Shown: positions 1 through 8,658, counted from the first letter of the stretch. The stretch is 43,784 bases of DNA from Comamonas granuli NBRC 101663 (GCF_000739995.1 NZ_BBJX01000020.1:1-43784), one strand, 5' to 3'. Notes: a model not told the origin generated them from the sequence alone. Program-made: numbers and translations.

Positions 1-24
1 CAGGGGCTGCATCGCCCCCGCCGC

Positions 25-393
25 TCAAGCCTTCACTTCGACCACCTGTTCGAAGCCGCCGAAGATCATGCGTTTGCCGTCGAAGGGCATGGGAGGGTTG
101 CCGGGTGTGCCCGGATCCATGCGCGGGTCTTCCATCATTTTCTTCATGCCTGCGTCGCGCGTGGCCTTGTCCGGCCATTCGACCCACGAAAAGGCCACCG
201 TCTCCTCGGCCGTGGCCTGGACTGCGCGGCGGAAGTCGGTGACTTTGCCGTCGGGGACGTCGTCGCCCCAACCTTCGATCACACGGAGTGCGCCCAGCTC
301 GATAAACATCGCGTCGAAATGGCGCGCGTGCTCGATGAACTTCTGCTTGTTGGCAATGGGGACCGCAATGACAAAACCATCGATGTACGACAT
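25..393 (-). CDS. DUF1428 family protein
   Basis: Encodes 122 residues starting MSYIDGFVIAVP. The pattern (an FVIAVP strand, FIEHARHF helix, ALRVIEGWGDDVPDGK, then VAFSWVEWPDKATRD and a PFDGKRMIFGGFE end) matches the DUF1428/YbaA family, small cytoplasmic proteins with a dimeric alpha-beta barrel fold and no established reaction. The length is normal for the family. I chose the ATG at 393 because AGGAG lies just upstream on the minus strand; the reading frame stays open for 30 more codons, but that stretch is not protein-like. It stands alone, with no gene-bearing DNA for 660 bp behind its start. The family call is firm; the function is unknown. Confidence 0.88.
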   Translation of the reverse strand: MSYIDGFVIAVPIANKQKFIEHARHFDAMFIELGALRVIEGWGDDVPDGKVTDFRRAVQATAEETVAFSWVEWPDKATRDAGMKKMMEDPRMDPGTPGNPPMPFDGKRMIFGGFEQVVEVKA

Positions 394-1056
394 GTCTTCA
401 CTCCTGTTAAGTTGACCGGTCGGCGCGCCCGCCTGGGTGCGCCGCGTGCCCCAGCAGCGAACGACGGGAAACCAAGTCGACACGGCATGCCTGGCAGAAT
501 GCCCGCCCGGTTCAGCCGCCGCGGCGCCCTTAGCGTAGACGCTTTGGCCTCACAGGTCACGCGGGAGCAACCAGGGCGGCTCCTTTACAACAGTGCCCGC
601 TCCGAGCCGGCAGCATGCGCCGAAATGCCGACCATGGAACATGGAGGCGTGTGCGGGCCTACATGCCTGACCAGCAACTGCGATAGCGTGCGTTCGACCC
701 TGCGAGGCGCGGACAGCCGCCACGAGGTTGACGGAGGCGACCTGCCGCCCACCAGGCAGGATGACCGCAGCGCCCTCGACACCGGTCATTGCATCTGCCG
801 AGTTACCAGGTGAGCCGATGCCTGTTTCAAGCCACGCTCCGTGAACCCGGCTCCGGCCTGCGAACGACGGGACCCGCTGCAAATCAGCCATGGTGGCTGG
901 CTGCACGAACTGCGGCAACGGATCGAAACCAGCCCAAAGTCACCGCACTATGGGCACTCAAGTTGAACCGGCGCTGCGCTCCCCGTCCCGCCGCAGGTCA
1001 TCAAGCCGTCATCCCACCCTGCTGCAATGCCGTGCAGGAAACCTCCCCCCTGCCCC
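394..1056. other. Gene-free stretch, 663 bp
   Basis: I find no convincing gene here. Open frames exist on both strands (for example minus 550-918), but their translations are rich in Arg, Gly, Ser and Cys without family resemblance, and none has a good ribosome binding site. No tRNA-like fold or clear terminator is visible. It must hold the promoters of the leftward DUF1428 gene and of the rightward gene at 1057, and may contain decayed coding sequence. Confidence 0.5.
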
Positions 1057-1614
1057 ATGATGCTGTTCAAGACCGACAAAGCCCGCCTCGAACTGCAGCC
1101 CGGCATGCGCACGCTGAGCCTGCGCGAACGTTCGCTGCTGCTGCTGGCAGATGGCAAGCCCCTGCACGAGCTGCAGGCCATGTACCACGGCCAGGGCCGG
1201 CAGATCGTCGATGAACTGGTGCACGCGGGCTACCTCAGCCTGCCGGAGCCCCAGGCGCATGGCGCTGGCTGGCGCGCCACCGCGTCGCCCATGGTGCCGG
1301 CGCCGCATGATCCGCTGCGCTCGCTGGCGGGTGCACGCATGTACCTGTTCGACATGTGCGAGCACATGCTCGCGCGGCGCAACCCGCAGCTGGCCGAGCA
1401 GTACCGTGCGGCGCTGCGCGGCGCGCGCGACCGCTGGAGCATGCTGGACGTGGGCGAGGCGCTGCTGGAGGAAGTGGGCTACCTGGCCGGCGCACAGCAG
1501 GCGGCGGCCATCCGCGAGCGCCTGGCGCAGTTGCTGCCCGAAGAAGCTGCGCCCGCTGCGCCCGGCCCGCGCTCTGCGCGCGTCACGCCGCAGCCAGCCG
1601 CCACAGCGATGTGA
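1057..1614 (+). CDS. Uncharacterised protein, possible winged-helix-like N-terminus
   Basis: A 185-residue protein I cannot assign to a named family. Residues about 15-55 (LSLRERSLLLLADGKPLHEL, then QIVDELVHAGYL) look like a compact helical unit reminiscent of a winged helix, followed by a helical middle with FDMCEHMLARRN and a helical tail. There is no signal peptide or membrane segment. The start is uncertain: ATGs lie at 1027, 1057 and 1060, and the AGGAA at 1035-1039 is rather far from the latter pair. I prefer 1057 because conserved-looking sequence begins there. The 3' end overlaps the convergent methyltransferase gene by 32 bp. Product unknown; a regulatory role is only a guess. Confidence 0.65.
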   Translation: MMLFKTDKARLELQPGMRTLSLRERSLLLLADGKPLHELQAMYHGQGRQIVDELVHAGYLSLPEPQAHGAGWRATASPMVPAPHDPLRSLAGARMYLFDMCEHMLARRNPQLAEQYRAALRGARDRWSMLDVGEALLEEVGYLAGAQQAAAIRERLAQLLPEEAAPAAPGPRSARVTPQPAATAM

Positions 1615-2740
1615 CCTCGGCCGCGCGCGCGGCGTGCAGCGCGTCGCTGGCGTCCTGCGCCTTGCCATGGCGCGGGCGCATGTCTTCGCGGCCCAGCACG
1701 CGCAGCCCGGCCGCAGCGATCCAACCCAGCAGTTCGTCGCGCGTGCGCAGGCCCAGGTGTTCTGCCAGGTCGGACAGCAGCAGCCAGCCTTCGCCGCCGG
1801 GCTCCAGGTGCTCGCGCAGCCCGGCCAGAAAGCCCTTGAGCATGCGGCTGCCCTCGTCGTACACGGCCTGCTCGACGGCCGAGCTGGGCCGCGCGGGCAG
1901 CCAGGGCGGATTGCAGACCACGAGCGGCGCGCGGCCGGGGGGGAACAGGTCGGCCTCCAGCAGTTCGACCCGGCCCTGCAGGCCCAGGCGCTGGAAATTG
2001 TCCTGCGCGCAGGCCAGGGCACGCGGCGCCAGTTCGGTGGCGACCACGCGGCGCACGCCGCGGCGCGCCAACACGGCGGCGAGCACGCCGGTGCCGGTGC
2101 CGATATCGAAGGCCAGCTCCTTGGACGGCAGCGGCGCCTGCGCCACGAGGTCGATGTATTCGCCGCGCACGGGCGAGAACACGCCGTAGTGCGGGTGGAT
2201 GCGGTGGTGCGGGCCTGCGCCCAGGGCGGGGATTTCCACGCCCTTCTTGCGCCACTCGTGCGCGCCGACGATGCCCAGCAGCTCGCGCAGCGACACCACG
2301 CTGGCCTCGCCCGTCGCCGGGCCCCAGGCCTCGGTGCAGGCGGCGCGCCAGTCGGGCGCGCGGCGCAGGGCGATGCTGTAGTCGCCTTCCACCGGAATCA
2401 GCAGCGCCCCCAGGGTGCGCGCGCGCTGTGCCTGCGCCTGGCGGTGCAGGTGGAACTGCTCGGCCGGGGTGGCGGCGGCGCGCTTTTGCGCGGCCTTGGC
2501 CGCCGCCTTGGCGGGCTTGCGGTCGGCGCGGCGCATGAGGGCCTGCAGCAGGTGGCGCGCGTTCTGGAAGTCGCCGCGCCACAGCAGGCCCGTGCCTTCG
2601 CAGGCCAGGCGGTAGGCGGTGTCGGCCGCCAGGGTGTCGTCGGCCAGCACCACGCGGCGCGGCGCCGCGGCGCCGTTCTCGGAACGCCAGCGCGCGCTGC
2701 GCGGCCCGCCCGGTTCGCTCCACTCGATCATGGCCGTCAT
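1583..2740 (-). CDS. Class I SAM-dependent methyltransferase
   Basis: A 385-residue protein with a C-terminal Rossmann methyltransferase domain. The SAM-binding motif I is DIGTGTG at about 212-218, the acidic end of the next strand lies in VVATEL, and the NPPW motif is at 277-280. NPPW belongs to the (N/D)PP(Y/F/W) motif of enzymes that methylate amide or exocyclic nitrogens (PrmC/RsmC/MTS group). The N-terminal 200 residues form a helical extension with a Lys/Ala-rich stretch at 74-90, so this is larger than PrmC or HemK, and the substrate cannot be read from sequence. The start at 2740 has AGGGGA before it. Its 3' end overlaps the rightward gene ending at 1614. A hairpin repeat element lies upstream. 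Confidence 0.85.
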   Translation of the reverse strand: MTAMIEWSEPGGPRSARWRSENGAAAPRRVVLADDTLAADTAYRLACEGTGLLWRGDFQNARHLLQALMRRADRKPAKAAAKAAQKRAAATPAEQFHLHRQAQAQRARTLGALLIPVEGDYSIALRRAPDWRAACTEAWGPATGEASVVSLRELLGIVGAHEWRKKGVEIPALGAGPHHRIHPHYGVFSPVRGEYIDLVAQAPLPSKELAFDIGTGTGVLAAVLARRGVRRVVATELAPRALACAQDNFQRLGLQGRVELLEADLFPPGRAPLVVCNPPWLPARPSSAVEQAVYDEGSRMLKGFLAGLREHLEPGGEGWLLLSDLAEHLGLRTRDELLGWIAAAGLRVLGREDMRPRHGKAQDASDALHAARAAEVTSLWRLAAA

Positions 2741-2830
2741 TTCAGTTCCCCTTGGCGCCACACGCCACCCGCGACGCAGGAATTGGCACGGCCCCAGCCA
2801 GCAGCCGCCGTGCAAGGGCCGCCCCGCCGC

Positions 2831-2915
2831 GCTGGCGGCGTCCCCCTGCCCGCAGCGCACAGCGCTGCGAAAGCGGGGGAAAGGAGCGTAGCGACATAGG
2901 GGGGGTGTTTCTCAG
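2831..2915. repeat. Compound hairpin element, second intergenic repeat type
   Basis: A perfect inner stem GCAGCGC/GCGCTGC (2852-2858 and 2862-2868, loop ACA) sits inside an outer TCCCCC/GGGGGA pairing (2841-2846 and 2875-2880), followed by AAGGAGCGTAGCGACATAGG and a run of G. From memory this resembles an element scattered between genes in Comamonadaceae genomes; only this copy is in the window. It lies between two leftward genes and could act as an mRNA hairpin. There is no U tract, so intrinsic termination is unlikely. Confidence 0.5.
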
Positions 2916-3430
2916 TTCAACGGCCGCTGCAGGCGCACTTCCTCGATCTTCACGCCGCCGATCACCGCGGTCTTGGCCGTGGTCATCTCGCGCTTGAAGC
3001 CGGCGAGCTCGTGAAAGCGCAGTGCGCGCTCGTTGCGCAGCGGCACCCAGGCGGTGACGTTGGTGCAGCCTTCTTCCTGCAGGCCATCGCGCGCCGCGTC
3101 CCACAGGGCCAGGCCCACCCCTTTGCTCCAGTGGGTCGGGGCAGCGTAGATGGCCCAGATTTCGCCGGTGGTGGGGCGGGACTTTTCGTCGCGCGAGCGG
3201 TCGAAGCCGACGAAGCCGACGATCTTGTCGTCCTCGACGGCGACCTGGACCTGCGGTTCGCAGTACTCGATGGCTTCGCGCCAGTAGGCCTGGCGCTTTT
3301 CGACGGAAAAGGACTTCAACTGCTCGTCGGGCACCAGGCCTTTGTAGGCGGCCTGTGCGGCTGCGGTGTGGATCTGGGCGATGGCTTTGGCATCGCGGAG
3401 CGTGGCGGGACGAACCTGAATACTGGACAT
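2912..3430 (-). CDS. GNAT family N-acetyltransferase
   Basis: A 172-residue protein of the Gcn5-related fold. It opens with VRPATLRDAKAIAQIHTAAA, typical of GNAT strand 1/helix 1, and has YKGLVPDEQL, the central strands QVAVEDDKIVGFVGFDRS and EIWAIYAAPTHWSKGVG, and helix 3 LALWDAARDGLQEEG. The KGVGLAL stretch corresponds to the acetyl-CoA pyrophosphate loop. VTAWVPLRNERALRFHELAGFKRE is the usual motif-B ending. The family acetylates amines on small molecules or proteins; the acceptor is unknown. The ATG at 3430 is where homology begins, although no good ribosome binding site precedes it. It lies downstream of the aldehyde dehydrogenase on the same strand, with a 143-bp gap. Confidence 0.88.
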   Translation of the reverse strand: MSSIQVRPATLRDAKAIAQIHTAAAQAAYKGLVPDEQLKSFSVEKRQAYWREAIEYCEPQVQVAVEDDKIVGFVGFDRSRDEKSRPTTGEIWAIYAAPTHWSKGVGLALWDAARDGLQEEGCTNVTAWVPLRNERALRFHELAGFKREMTTAKTAVIGGVKIEEVRLQRPLN

Positions 3431-3573
3431 GGGGAAACCGGCCGGTGACGGCCTGCGAAAACGAACAACGAAAACGAAGGGGAGCGGCATTTTCGCCGAA
3501 ACCGGCAATACCCCTGCAGCAGGGTCTTGCCGCGCGGGCTGCACAAGGGGCAGCGGCCGCGCGCACGGTCGGC

Positions 3574-5013
3574 TCACAGCCAGCGGCGCAGCAGGCCCAT
3601 CACCTGGTCAAAGCGCGCGCCGTAGGGCGGGTAGAACAACGAGCCCATGGCCCAGCGCGACTGCACGAGCACGGACTTCTGGTGGCAAAAGCGCAGAAAG
3701 CCGTGCTCGCCATGGTAGGCGCCCCAGCCGCTGTCGCCCACGCCGCCAAAGGGCAGGCCGTCGTGCGCGATGTGCATGAGCGTGTCGTTCACCGTCACGC
3801 CGCCGCTGACGGTGCGCGCCAGCACGCTGTCGCGCACGCCGTTGTCGGTGCCGAACCAGTAGAGCGCCAGCGGACGCAGCCCGGCGTTGATATGGGCGAT
3901 GGCATCGTCGAGCCGCTCGTAGGTAACCACGGGCAGCACGGGGCCGAAGATTTCCTCCTGCATCAGCTGCATGGCCGAGGTGGCGCCGAACACCAACACG
4001 GGCGCCATCTGGCGGCTGGTGGCGCCGTCCTGCACGGCGGCGCCAGGGGCGGGCACGGCACCGGGGGCCGGGTCCATGCTTTGCACCTCGGCGCCCAGGG
4101 TCTGGGCCTGCTGCAGCATGGTGCGCAGGCGCGCCAGGTGGCGCGGGCTGATGATGGAGGCGTAGTCGGGGTTGCCCGCGATGCGCGGGAACAGGCGCGC
4201 CACGGCGGCGCGGAAGGTCTCGGCGAACGCCGCCTCCTGGCCGCGCGGCAGCAGCACGTAGTCGGGGGCGATGCAGGTCTGGCCGGCGTTGAGCAGCTTG
4301 CCGTGCGCGATCTTGAGCGCGGCGTCCTGCAGGTCGCAACTGGCGTCGATGATGCAGGGCGACTTGCCGCCCAGCTCCAGCGTGGTAGGCGTGAGGTTGG
4401 CGGCGGCCGCCTGCGCCACCTTGCGCCCCACGGCGGTGGAGCCGGTGAACACCAGGTGGTCGAAGGGCAGCGCGCAGAAGGCGCTGGCCACGGCCGCGTC
4501 GCCCTGCACCACGCAGACTTCCTCGGGGCTGAAGAACTGGGCCAGCAGCTGCGCCAGCTGCGCGGCGGTGTGCGGCGTGAGCTCGCTGGGCTTGATCATC
4601 ACGCGGTTACCGGCGGCCAGTGCCGTGATGGCGGGCGCCAGGGCGAGCTGCACGGGGTAGTTCCAGGGCGAGACCACGCCCACCACGCCCAGGGGCTGGC
4701 GCTGGATCATGGCGCTGGCGGGCTGCAGGTAGATGGGCGTGCGCACTTTCTGCGGCCGCATCCAGCGCGCCAGGTGGCGCAACGTGTGGCCGATGAGCGT
4801 GCGCAGCACGAACATGTCCGCCACCTCGGTCAGGCGCTGCGAGCGCACGCCGAAGTCGGCCTGCACGGCCGCCGCCAGCGTGGGCCCGTGCTCGTCCAGG
4901 AGCTTGCGCATGCGCAGGAGGCGCTCGCGGCGCACCAGCAGGGGCACATCCACCTGGGCGCGGCTGGCCTGGTACTGTGCGTCGAACAGGGCTTGGAGGT
5001 CGGCGTGGTTCAT
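3574..5013 (-). CDS. Coniferyl-aldehyde-dehydrogenase-like ALDH
   Basis: A 479-residue NAD(P)-dependent aldehyde dehydrogenase oxidising an aldehyde to its acid. Visible landmarks are SPWNYP at 115-120 with the active-site Asn 118, IKPSE (cofactor binding) at 140-144, FTGSTAVG at 189-196, the general-base Glu in LELGGKSP (Glu 213), and the nucleophile in NAGQTC (Cys 247). The motif IAPDYVL after the Cys and the absence of an N-terminal extension fit the class 3/CalB-like subgroup, often annotated coniferyl aldehyde dehydrogenase. The true substrate could equally be a long-chain aliphatic or terpenoid aldehyde. It is transcribed divergently from the PAS-LuxR gene at 5135 with a 121-bp shared gap, so that regulator may control it. 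Confidence 0.9.
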   Translation of the reverse strand: MNHADLQALFDAQYQASRAQVDVPLLVRRERLLRMRKLLDEHGPTLAAAVQADFGVRSQRLTEVADMFVLRTLIGHTLRHLARWMRPQKVRTPIYLQPASAMIQRQPLGVVGVVSPWNYPVQLALAPAITALAAGNRVMIKPSELTPHTAAQLAQLLAQFFSPEEVCVVQGDAAVASAFCALPFDHLVFTGSTAVGRKVAQAAAANLTPTTLELGGKSPCIIDASCDLQDAALKIAHGKLLNAGQTCIAPDYVLLPRGQEAAFAETFRAAVARLFPRIAGNPDYASIISPRHLARLRTMLQQAQTLGAEVQSMDPAPGAVPAPGAAVQDGATSRQMAPVLVFGATSAMQLMQEEIFGPVLPVVTYERLDDAIAHINAGLRPLALYWFGTDNGVRDSVLARTVSGGVTVNDTLMHIAHDGLPFGGVGDSGWGAYHGEHGFLRFCHQKSVLVQSRWAMGSLFYPPYGARFDQVMGLLRRWL

Positions 5014-5134
5014 GCGCGCATCATAGGGCGGCGGCTCCGGCCCGTCGCGGGATTAGAGACCTCCATCTACCGGGCCGTGGCCTGCCACAAGCCGCCCGCG
5101 GCGGCTAACATGCGGCCAGCACACACCCTCGCCC

Positions 5135-5704
5135 ATGCCCGTACCACCCGCCCCCGAACTATTGGAGCTTCTGCAACTGGCATTCCATGTCGCGCCGGTG
5201 GGCATGTGCGTGACGCGCAACCGCGCCATCGAGCTGTGCAACGAGGAGTTCGCGCGCATGTTCGGGCACGAGCTGCACGCGCTGATCGGGCAGTCGCTGG
5301 CGCTGCTCTACCCCAGCGAGGAGGAATACCACCACACCGGCGAGGCGGGCCTGCCGGCCATGCGCAGCACCGGCATGTACAGCGACCAGCGCATCATGCG
5401 CCGGCGCGATGGCAGCCTGTTCTGGTGTCATGTCAGCGGACGCACGCTGGACCGGGACGACCCCTATGCCCGCGCGGTGTGGATGTTCGAGGACCTGTCG
5501 AGCCAGCGCCCGCTGACCACGCCGCTGACCCCGCGCGAGCGCGAGATCGCCCGGCAACTGCTGGGCGGCGGCACGAGCAAGCAGATTGCGCGGGTGCTGG
5601 GCATCAGCCCGCGCACCGTCGAGGCCCACCGTGCGCGGCTGATGCGCAAGATCGGGGCGGCCACGCAGGGTGAGCTGGTAGCGCGGCTGGTGGGGGCGCT
5701 GTAG
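5135..5704 (+). CDS. PAS-LuxR transcriptional regulator
   Basis: A 189-residue two-domain regulator. Residues about 10-125 are a PAS sensor (FHVAPVGMCVTRNRAIELCN, GHELHALIGQSL, MRRRDGSLFWCHVSGRTLD). Residues about 128-187 are a LuxR/GerE helix-turn-helix (LTPREREIARQLLGGGTSKQ, then SPRTVEAHRARLMRKIG). There is no receiver domain, so activity is probably set by a ligand or redox signal at the PAS domain rather than by phosphorylation. Its position between the divergent aldehyde dehydrogenase and the downstream thiolase-ligase pair suggests it controls one or both; that is inference. GTG- or TTG-initiated variants are not needed: ATG at 5135 begins the conserved region. Confidence 0.9.
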   Translation: MPVPPAPELLELLQLAFHVAPVGMCVTRNRAIELCNEEFARMFGHELHALIGQSLALLYPSEEEYHHTGEAGLPAMRSTGMYSDQRIMRRRDGSLFWCHVSGRTLDRDDPYARAVWMFEDLSSQRPLTTPLTPREREIARQLLGGGTSKQIARVLGISPRTVEAHRARLMRKIGAATQGELVARLVGAL

Positions 5705-5896
5705 ACCACGGCCTGCCGCAGGCCAGGGCAGGCGCTGTGGCGGGTGTGTACCTGCACTGCCGACGCTGCAGGCGGCCAGGGGTGTCTGCGCTCGCAGAAC
5801 GGCCCCAAGGGTTGGTCCGCTGGTGTTTTTACGCTATGGCCGGCGCGCGAAGGCAGCGCTATCTTTCGGGTTCTCCCTGAACAGACGGAGCACCCC

Positions 5897-7072
5897 TTGT
5901 CGCCGCAGCACCCCCACATCATTGGCTGGAGCCACCTGCCCTTCGGCAAATTCGACGACCTGAGCCTGGAGGCCATGGTGGGCCGCGCCACCAGCGAGGC
6001 ATTGCAGCACGCCGGCATCGAGGCCAGCGAGGTCGATGCCGTGTTCATCGGCTTTGGCGGCATGGGCTTTGTGCCCGAGAACTTCATCAGTTCCTACCCG
6101 CTGCAGGCCGAACCCGGCCTGCGCTGGGCCCCGGCCACGCGCGTGGAGAACGCCTGCGCCACCGGCACCGCCGCGCTCTACCAGGGCATGGCCGCCATCG
6201 AGAGCGGGCGCGCGCGCACGGTGCTGGTCGTCGGCGCCGAGAAGATGACCGGCGTGAGCGGCGAGGCCGTGACCCAGGCACTGGCCAACGCCAGCTACGT
6301 GCCCGAAGAGGCCAGTGCGGGCCTGACCTTCCCGGGTATCTTCGCGCGCTTTGCGCAGGCCTACTTCGAGCGCCATGGCGACCACAGCGCCACGCTGGCG
6401 CGCATTGCCGCCAAGAACCACGCCAACGGCGCACGCAACCCGCTGGCCCACCTGCGCCGCGACTTCGGCTTCGAGTTCTGCAACACGGTGTCGGACAAGA
6501 ACCCGATGGTGGCCGCGCCGCTGCGCAAGACCGACTGCTCGCTGGTGTCCGACGGGGCCGCTGCGCTGGTGCTGCGCGCTGCCGACCAGACCGGCAGCGC
6601 CCGCCAGGCCGTGCGTTTTCGCGCCACGGCGCAGGTCAACGACTACCTGCCGATAGCGCGCCGCAACTTCCTGGAGTTTGAAGGCCCGCGCCGTGCCTGG
6701 CAGCAGGCGTTGCAGCGCGCCGGCGCGGCGCTGTCCGACCTGAGCCTGGCCGAAGTGCACGACTGCTTCACCATTGCCGAGCTGCTGACCTACGAGGCCA
6801 TGGGCCTGGCCGCCCCTGGCCAGGGCGCGCGCCTGCTGGAGGACGGCACCGTGATGGCCGACGGCCGTCTGCCGATCAACCCCTCGGGCGGGCTCAAGGC
6901 CAAGGGCCACCCGATTGGCGCCACCGGCGTGTCGATGCACGTGATGGCCTGCATGCAGCTGACCCACACCGCCGGCGGCATCCAGGTGCCCGGCGCCGAT
7001 CTGGTGGGCGTGTTCAACATGGGCGGATCGGCCGTGGTCAGCTGCGTGTCCATCCTGGAGGCTGCGCGATGA
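5897..7072 (+). CDS. SCP2-type thiolase (acetyl-CoA C-acyltransferase family)
   Basis: A 391-residue thiolase. The nucleophilic Cys is in ENACATG (Cys 87), the HDCF motif is at about 288-291, the catalytic His in GGLKAKGHPIGATG is about residue 338, and a Cys near the C-terminus is about 383. HDCF with GHPIGATG is characteristic of the SCP-x/SCP2-like thiolase branch, which cleaves or condenses acyl-CoA with acetyl-CoA and often handles branched or steroid-like substrates. I place the start at TTG 5897 because GGAG sits six bases upstream and the domain begins right after it. The frame is open to an ATG at 5744, but those 51 residues are not protein-like. It overlaps the downstream ligase start by 4 bp (ATGA), so the two are translationally coupled. 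Confidence 0.87.
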   Translation: MSPQHPHIIGWSHLPFGKFDDLSLEAMVGRATSEALQHAGIEASEVDAVFIGFGGMGFVPENFISSYPLQAEPGLRWAPATRVENACATGTAALYQGMAAIESGRARTVLVVGAEKMTGVSGEAVTQALANASYVPEEASAGLTFPGIFARFAQAYFERHGDHSATLARIAAKNHANGARNPLAHLRRDFGFEFCNTVSDKNPMVAAPLRKTDCSLVSDGAAALVLRAADQTGSARQAVRFRATAQVNDYLPIARRNFLEFEGPRRAWQQALQRAGAALSDLSLAEVHDCFTIAELLTYEAMGLAAPGQGARLLEDGTVMADGRLPINPSGGLKAKGHPIGATGVSMHVMACMQLTHTAGGIQVPGADLVGVFNMGGSAVVSCVSILEAAR

Positions 7073-8577
7073 ACCTGGCTTGTGCGCTGCAGCGCGTCGC
7101 GCTGAAAGACCCGGCGCGCCCTGCCCTGTTCCACGGCAAGGCCCTGCTGTACGACTACGGCACGCTGGCCGAGCGCGTGGCCTGCCTGGCTGGCGGCCTG
7201 CGCGCCGGTGGTCTGCAGCCGGGCGAGCGGGTGGTGCTGTTCCTGCGCAACCACCCGGCCTACGTGGAGCTGCTCTACGCCTGCTGGTGGGCCGGGCTGG
7301 TGGTGGTGCCCATCAACGCCAAGCTGCATGTGCGCGAGGCGCAGTGGATCGTCGAGCACTCGGGCGCGCGCCAGGCCTTTGTGAGCGCCGATGTGGGTGC
7401 CGACCTGCGCGCCCCGGATGGCACGGTCGATGTGGACCAGGCCGCCTACGCCGGCCTGCTGCAGGCCGCGCCGCTGCCGCTGACCGAACGCGCCGCCACC
7501 GATGGCGCCTGGCTGTTCTACACCAGCGGCACCACTGGCCGGCCCAAGGGTGTGGTGCTGACGCACCGCAACCTGCAGACCATGGCACTGTGCTACTTCA
7601 CCGATGTGGACGCCGTCAGCCCCGACGACACCCTCGCCTACGCCGCGCCCATGTCGCACGGCGGCGGGCTGTACTGCATTCCCTACGTGATCGCCGGGGC
7701 GCGCCATGTGGTGCCGGCCTCGGGCGGCTTCGATGCGCCCGAGCTGTTTGCGCTGTCGCACAGCCTGGGGCGGCTGTGCCTGTTTGCCGCGCCCACCATG
7801 GTCAAGCGCCTGGTGGACCATGCCGAGGCCAGCGGCGCCAGCGCCGCTGGCTTTCGCACCATCGTCTACGGCGGCGCGCCCATGTACGCCGCCGACATCC
7901 AGCGCGCGCTGCGCGCCATGGGCCCCTGCTTTGCGCAGATTTACGGCCAGGGCGAGAGCCCGATGACCATCACCGCGCTGGGCCGTGCCGACCTGGCCGA
8001 CACCGGCCACCCGCGCCACGCGGAGCGCCTGGTCTCGGTCGGCGTGCGCCAGACCGCCGTAGAGGTGCGCGTGGCCGGCCCCGACGGCGCGCCGCTGCCG
8101 CCCGGCGCGGTCGGCGAGGTGCTGGTGCGCGGCGACACCGTGATGGCCGGCTACTGGCAGGACGAAGCCGCCACCGCCGCCGCGCTGCGCGATGGCTGGC
8201 TGTGGACCGGCGACATGGGCACGCTGGACGCCGACGGCTACCTCACGCTCAAGGACCGCAGCAAGGACGTGGTCATCAGCGGTGGCTCCAACATCTACCC
8301 GCGCGAGGTCGAGGAGGTGCTGCTGCTGCACCCGGCCGTGGCCGAGGTCTCGGTCATCGGCGCGCCCGACCCCGAGTGGGGCGAGGTGGTGGTGGCCTTC
8401 GTGGCGCCGCGCCCCGGACAGAGCGTGGACAGCGCCGCCCTCGATGCCCTGTGCCTGGACCACATCGCCCGCTTCAAGCGGCCCAAGCGCTATTGCTTTG
8501 TGCCCGCTCTGCCCAAAAACCACTACGGCAAGGTGCTCAAGACCGTCTTGCGCGAACAACTCAAGGCGCACCCATGA
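7069..8577 (+). CDS. AMP-forming acyl-CoA synthetase/ligase
   Basis: A 502-residue member of the ANL superfamily that activates a carboxylic acid with ATP and joins it to CoA. Motifs in order are the phosphate loop YTSGTTGRPKG at 151-161, YGQGES (adenine-binding region), WTGD, KDRSKDVVISGGSNIYPREV at the hinge, and the adenylation Lys in PKNHYGKVLK (Lys 488). The length and motif set match medium/long-chain fatty acid or aromatic acid CoA ligases; the substrate pocket cannot be assigned by eye. It starts inside the thiolase stop codon, so the pair is an operon: the ligase could produce the acyl-CoA that the thiolase cleaves. Confidence 0.9.
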   Translation: MNLACALQRVALKDPARPALFHGKALLYDYGTLAERVACLAGGLRAGGLQPGERVVLFLRNHPAYVELLYACWWAGLVVVPINAKLHVREAQWIVEHSGARQAFVSADVGADLRAPDGTVDVDQAAYAGLLQAAPLPLTERAATDGAWLFYTSGTTGRPKGVVLTHRNLQTMALCYFTDVDAVSPDDTLAYAAPMSHGGGLYCIPYVIAGARHVVPASGGFDAPELFALSHSLGRLCLFAAPTMVKRLVDHAEASGASAAGFRTIVYGGAPMYAADIQRALRAMGPCFAQIYGQGESPMTITALGRADLADTGHPRHAERLVSVGVRQTAVEVRVAGPDGAPLPPGAVGEVLVRGDTVMAGYWQDEAATAAALRDGWLWTGDMGTLDADGYLTLKDRSKDVVISGGSNIYPREVEEVLLLHPAVAEVSVIGAPDPEWGEVVVAFVAPRPGQSVDSAALDALCLDHIARFKRPKRYCFVPALPKNHYGKVLKTVLREQLKAHP

Positions 8578-8658
8578 CGGACATACGCCCCTCGCCGAGC
8601 GCCCGCGTGCTGGAGCGGCCTGGCCTGGGCCGGGCAGCGCCGCAGACGCAAGGCTTTT

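Noticed and set aside
550-918. 122-codon minus-strand open frame in the gap at 394-1056
   Set aside because: No recognisable motif, no good ribosome binding site and unusual composition.
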